Assembly: GCF_900102025.1 (NCBI RefSeq) | Contig: NZ_FNAU01000007.1 | Span: 1-64,000 of the forward strand | Source: Actinobaculum suis | Lineage (GTDB): Bacteria; Actinomycetota; Actinomycetes; Actinomycetales; Actinomycetaceae | Length of the DNA stretch: 64,000 nt | Reading direction: 5' to 3' | Shown here: piece after piece, positions 61,712 to 64,000 of the stretch | How positions within the stretch are numbered: the first letter of the stretch is position 1 | Layout of the letters: the number at the start of each line of letters is the position of its first letter | The notes under the pieces: model-generated | What the model saw: only the letters and a program-made list of their open reading frames with translations | Told to the model about the DNA's origin: nothing | Databases searched by the model: none | Program-made: the position numbers and the translations under genes

Positions 61712-61834
61712 ACCAGGACCATTTGCCTACTACCTGCGATCATGTATTTAGGTACCGCATTCGGCGATTAGAGGCCCTATGGGGCCGGCGAAGTTTTGGG
61801 GAAGTGCTTTCTGACCTGCAGCTACGCTTCGGGC

Positions 61835-62530
61835 ATGGAGAATATGCACGAAGAAAAGTACGGGCTGCCCACTAATTCAGATATAAACCCGGTGGGCCAA
61901 AGGCCTAGACGAAAAAACCTGCCCGAAGGCTTGCCCGTGCCCGCGCAGCTCCGGGCTGAGCCGGCGGCGAGTGTTGATCTAGAGAGCTATATGGAGAGCC
62001 TGGCAGGTGATATTTCGAGCCTCTTAGCGGCAGAAGAAAAAGCGGCCCTGCTGGCCAGTGCCCGAGAGTTGCGGGAAGCAGAATCGGCGCGTATCTGCCT
62101 GGCGGATTATTTGCGCGGGCAAGTGGGCGGCGTCGTCGAACTAACTACGCGGGAGGGACAGGCAAGCGAGTTACGGATCGTGGAAGTGGCACAAACCTGG
62201 CTACTGGGAGAGGGGTATCAACGCCGCGTTTTGGTGCCGGTAAGTGCGATTATGCGGGTGCGGCAAGGTAGTGCGCGGCGCGGCCGGCAAAGAAATGAGC
62301 GCGTGGATATGCGTGAGCTGGGGATTGCGATGCGGTTAGAAATAAATGCGCCTTTGCGGGCACTGGCCCGGAAAAACCGCCGCGTCTATATCACGCATGA
62401 AGCCGGGAGATTTTCCGGGCAAATCAGGCACGTAGGTAGGGACTGGCTGGAAATACGGGATTCTGCCGCACCTACCGGTCCGCAATTTTTGGCTTTGAGT
62501 GGCCTAATCCGAATAGAAACGAATAAATAG
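61835..62530 (+). CDS. Hypothetical protein with two small beta-domain-like regions
   Basis: 231 residues, no known family recognised. The first 50 residues are Pro/Glu/Asn rich, then a helical part (LASARELREAESARICLADY). Two beta-rich segments follow: LRGQVGGVVELTTREGQASELRIVEVAQTWLLGEGYQRRVLVPVSAIMRV and RVYITHEAGRFSGQIRHVGRDWLEIRDSAA...FLALSGLIRIE. They resemble repeated small barrels, as in Sm-like or ribosome-maturation proteins, but this is inference. ATG at 61835 or 61844. Such proteins recur near secA and Tad genes in actinobacteria. It ends with an array of stop-containing repeats. Confidence 0.6.
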   Translation: MENMHEEKYGLPTNSDINPVGQRPRRKNLPEGLPVPAQLRAEPAASVDLESYMESLAGDISSLLAAEEKAALLASARELREAESARICLADYLRGQVGGVVELTTREGQASELRIVEVAQTWLLGEGYQRRVLVPVSAIMRVRQGSARRGRQRNERVDMRELGIAMRLEINAPLRALARKNRRVYITHEAGRFSGQIRHVGRDWLEIRDSAAPTGPQFLALSGLIRIETNK

Positions 62531-62600
62531 GAACGAACAAGTAGAAACTAACAAATAGGTACTAGCAAATAGGCACTAGCAAGTAGGAATGATTAAAAAG
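62516..62600 (+). repeat. 14-bp stop-codon array after the 61835 gene
   Basis: GAAACGAATAAATAG (with the real stop) is followed by GAACGAACAAGTAG, AAACTAACAAATAG, GTACTAGCAAATAG and GCACTAGCAAGTAG, then a drifted unit to 62600. Each unit ends in TAG. Since 14 is not a multiple of three, the stops fall in all three frames. Confidence 0.95.
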
Positions 62601-62660
62601 AGAGCGCAGAATACAAGGGAACGCACAATGCGGAAGCGGCAAGCGGCAAACGGCTGGAAG

Positions 62661-62891
62661 CTACGCTTTGGTGTTGCTGCTGCGCTCCGCATGTAGCGCT
62701 TCCACCCGTTCTCGCGTGGCCGCATAGCCGCGTTCCACATAATCGGCGAGCACACTTTCTTCGATCCGCCACTGGCCGCGGCCACCTACCTGAATGGCCG
62801 GAATTTCCCCGTTTTTGATTAGCGTACGCACTTGGCCGGCAGAAACGCTGAGATAGTCAGCGACGTCAGCAATGGTAAGAAACTTGCTCAT
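62661..62891 (-). CDS. Excisionase-like HTH protein
   Basis: A 76-residue protein: FLTIADVADYLSVSAGQVRTLIKNGEIPAIQVGGRGQWRIEESVLADYV is an excisionase/MerR-type HTH with the wing GRGQWRI. In actinobacteria a gene of this kind is common just before the SAF-domain gene of Tad pilus loci. ATG at 62891 has GAGGGG just upstream. A palindrome at 62978 and a TATAAT at 63010-63005 lie before it, so it may regulate itself and the divergent pilus genes. Confidence 0.85.
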   Translation of the reverse strand: MSKFLTIADVADYLSVSAGQVRTLIKNGEIPAIQVGGRGQWRIEESVLADYVERGYAATRERVEALHAERSSNTKA

Positions 62892-62977
62892 ATCCCCTCA
62901 TTCTCCTCAAAGGCTTCTCGTAGAAGCTGAGCCAAAAGTACTACGTGAGCCATTTTGAAACCACCCGCAACGGATGC

Positions 62978-62995
62978 TATCCACAGTTGTGGATA
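62978..62995. promoter_or_regulatory. Palindrome of two DnaA-box-like arms near a -10 site
   Basis: TATCCACA, GT, TGTGGATA: perfect 8-bp arms, each matching eight of nine bases of a DnaA box. On the minus strand a TATAAT (63010-63005) lies 10 bases upstream, so the palindrome would cover the transcription start of the HTH gene. Confidence 0.55.
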
Positions 62996-63183
62996 CAGGA
63001 ATGCATTATAGGGACAAGTATGCCATGGTTCTCCCATAACAGCACCTCGGTGTTCAAAGTAATTAAATCTGCACGAAGTGAGCTCTAAAGACGGCAAAGC
63101 GCCTCAAAACCACAAAACGGCCAGGTCCGAAGCAGTTATATAGCAGTACCGAGATGCAGCGTAAACACAAGGAAGGAAGCCTG

Positions 63184-63984
63184 ATGCGTCCACGCCTACA
63201 AAGGCTGAAAGACCCGCGTTTGGCCGCGGGCATCGTCTTGATTTTGGCCTGCGCAATTATTGGCGGCTACGTACTATCCGGCCCGCAAACGGTGCGCGTG
63301 TACCGGGCAACGGCAGCGGTGCTTCCGGGCACGCCAGTGGCAAAAGCACCTTTGGAAGCTGTGGAAATAAGTCCACAAGTGGCGGGCGCTTACCTGCAAA
63401 CTGCCGGTGCGGGCACGATTGGGATACCGATTGCTGCCGGCGAGTTGGTACCGCAAAGTGCTTTGGAGGAAGTGCCGCGGGCCGCGCATGTAGTTTTACC
63501 GCTCGCAATTTCGCCGGCCGGGGTGATCGCGCCCGGGGATCGAATCGAAATATGGCAGATGCGGCCGCCTGGCGTTACCAATACCGGCCCTGGCAATAAC
63601 TTCGGGGAGGCGGTAGCCGAGCCGCGTTTGGTGTGCCGCGATGCTCGCTTGGTGGCGGTGCGGGAAGCGTCCATGCAGGCCGCCCCAGAAGTAGAGGTAT
63701 ATATCCCGCTCGCAGATATACCTCCGGTTTTGCGGGCATTAAACACCGGCGCGAACTTCGTGATCCTTTCCCCGCAAGGCGAGCCGGTAAGCATGCCGAA
63801 GGACGCGGTAGATAGTGAGCCAAGGAATGCTGACGCCGCGGGTGCCAACGAGGCTGCCGGTGCCGACGACGCCGCGGGTGCTGACGACGCCGCGGGTACC
63901 AACGAGGCAGCCGGTGCTGACGATACTGCGGGTGCCGCAGGACCTAACGAGGCCCTAGTCGGCGCCGAAAATCGAGAGGAATAA
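63184..63984 (+). CDS. SAF-domain (CpaB-like) protein of a Tad/Flp pilus locus
   Basis: One N-terminal helix (residues 15-35) followed by a SAF domain (VRVYRATAAVLPGTPVAKAPLEAVEISPQVAGAYLQTAGAGTIGIPIAAGELVPQSAL) and a beta-rich region, as in CpaB/RcpC, which helps assemble Tad pili. The last 45 residues are GADDAAGADDA repeats. AAGGAAGG is a strong ribosome site before ATG 63184. The next gene starts at the base after its stop, so this opens an operon leaving the window. Confidence 0.78.
   Translation: MRPRLQRLKDPRLAAGIVLILACAIIGGYVLSGPQTVRVYRATAAVLPGTPVAKAPLEAVEISPQVAGAYLQTAGAGTIGIPIAAGELVPQSALEEVPRAAHVVLPLAISPAGVIAPGDRIEIWQMRPPGVTNTGPGNNFGEAVAEPRLVCRDARLVAVREASMQAAPEVEVYIPLADIPPVLRALNTGANFVILSPQGEPVSMPKDAVDSEPRNADAAGANEAAGADDAAGADDAAGTNEAAGADDTAGAAGPNEALVGAENREE
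63835..63945 (+). repeat. 18-bp (GADDAA/GANEAA)n repeats in the SAF gene tail
   Basis: Units such as GCCGCGGGTGCTGACGAC recur about six times with synonymous changes. In frame. Confidence 0.85.
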
Positions 63985-64000
63985 ATGCAGATTTTGCTTT
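63985..64000 (+). CDS. Start of the next Tad-locus gene (5 codons visible)
   Basis: ATG directly after the SAF gene stop, reading MQILL to the window edge, with GAGAGGA upstream. Position suggests a CpaE-like or secretion ATPase gene; too little is visible to name it. Confidence 0.5.

Noticed and set aside
61703-62995. DnaA boxes as a replication origin
   Set aside because: Only one exact box and one inverted pair over 1.3 kb, and no dnaA, dnaN, rpmH or AT-rich unwinding region in the window.
62888-63097. 69-codon minus-strand frame before the HTH gene
   Set aside because: It covers the palindrome, the TATAAT and the HTH ribosome site; no domain features. Treated as promoter region.

Overview
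The window looks like chromosome from a GC-rich actinobacterium, most likely a member of the Actinomycetaceae (an Actinomyces, Actinotignum or Trueperella-like host-associated organism). This is inferred from FimA/SpaA-type sortase-assembled pili, a large secreted sialidase with a C-terminal GDWDGDG repeat domain, the bldC-like/bS22 gene pair, the tilS-hpt-ftsH-fol block, and the secA/Rv3235/Tad neighbourhood. No rRNA, tRNA, CRISPR array or prophage was seen. The genus is a guess.

Layout. 0-4.8 kb: a pilus locus. The tip-adhesin gene is cut by an IS3-family element running off the left edge; the shaft pilin and class C sortase are intact. 4.9-7.2 kb: ppa and dacB. 7.7-12.6 kb: a 1637-residue double-propeller sialidase sitting inside an otherwise conserved housekeeping block. 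12.9-22 kb: zinc metalloprotease, tilS, hpt, ftsH, folE, folP, folBK, DUF3180. 22-24 kb: two PH-domain membrane proteins. 24-28 kb: pantothenate genes (panE-like, DUF2520, panC, panD). 28.4-34 kb: lysS and a MacAB-like export operon. 34-39.5 kb: amidotransferase, SMP-30 protein, HSL-type esterase and an Arg/Ser/Gly-rich membrane protein. 39.9-46.8 kb (minus strand): a zinc-type surface protein, radA, and a Trk/Ktr potassium pair. 46.9-49.4 kb: bldC-like regulator, bS22, MarR regulator, histidine phosphatase. 49.5-56.2 kb: PLDc_N protein, menA, a large membrane protein, menG and a polyprenyl diphosphate synthase (menaquinone supply). 56.5-59.4 kb: secA. 59.8-64 kb: Rv3235-like, LysM, a hypothetical protein, an excisionase-like HTH and a SAF-domain protein opening a probable Tad/Flp pilus locus.

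The most unusual signal is not a gene. At about fifteen gene ends, the last 12-26 bp of the coding sequence, often with the stop codon, are tandemly copied into the downstream intergenic DNA, with unit length differing from gene to gene. The same genome carries in-frame low-complexity repeat insertions inside enzymes (folP, folBK, DUF2520, esterase, polyprenyl synthase, ftsH, dacB). Other points of interest are the IS-interrupted pilin, a strong promoter with an overlapping Zur-like palindrome before the surface protein, a palindrome of two DnaA-box-like arms near the HTH gene, and a hairpin between pilin and sortase genes.

All functions are read from motifs and family knowledge; no database search was run.
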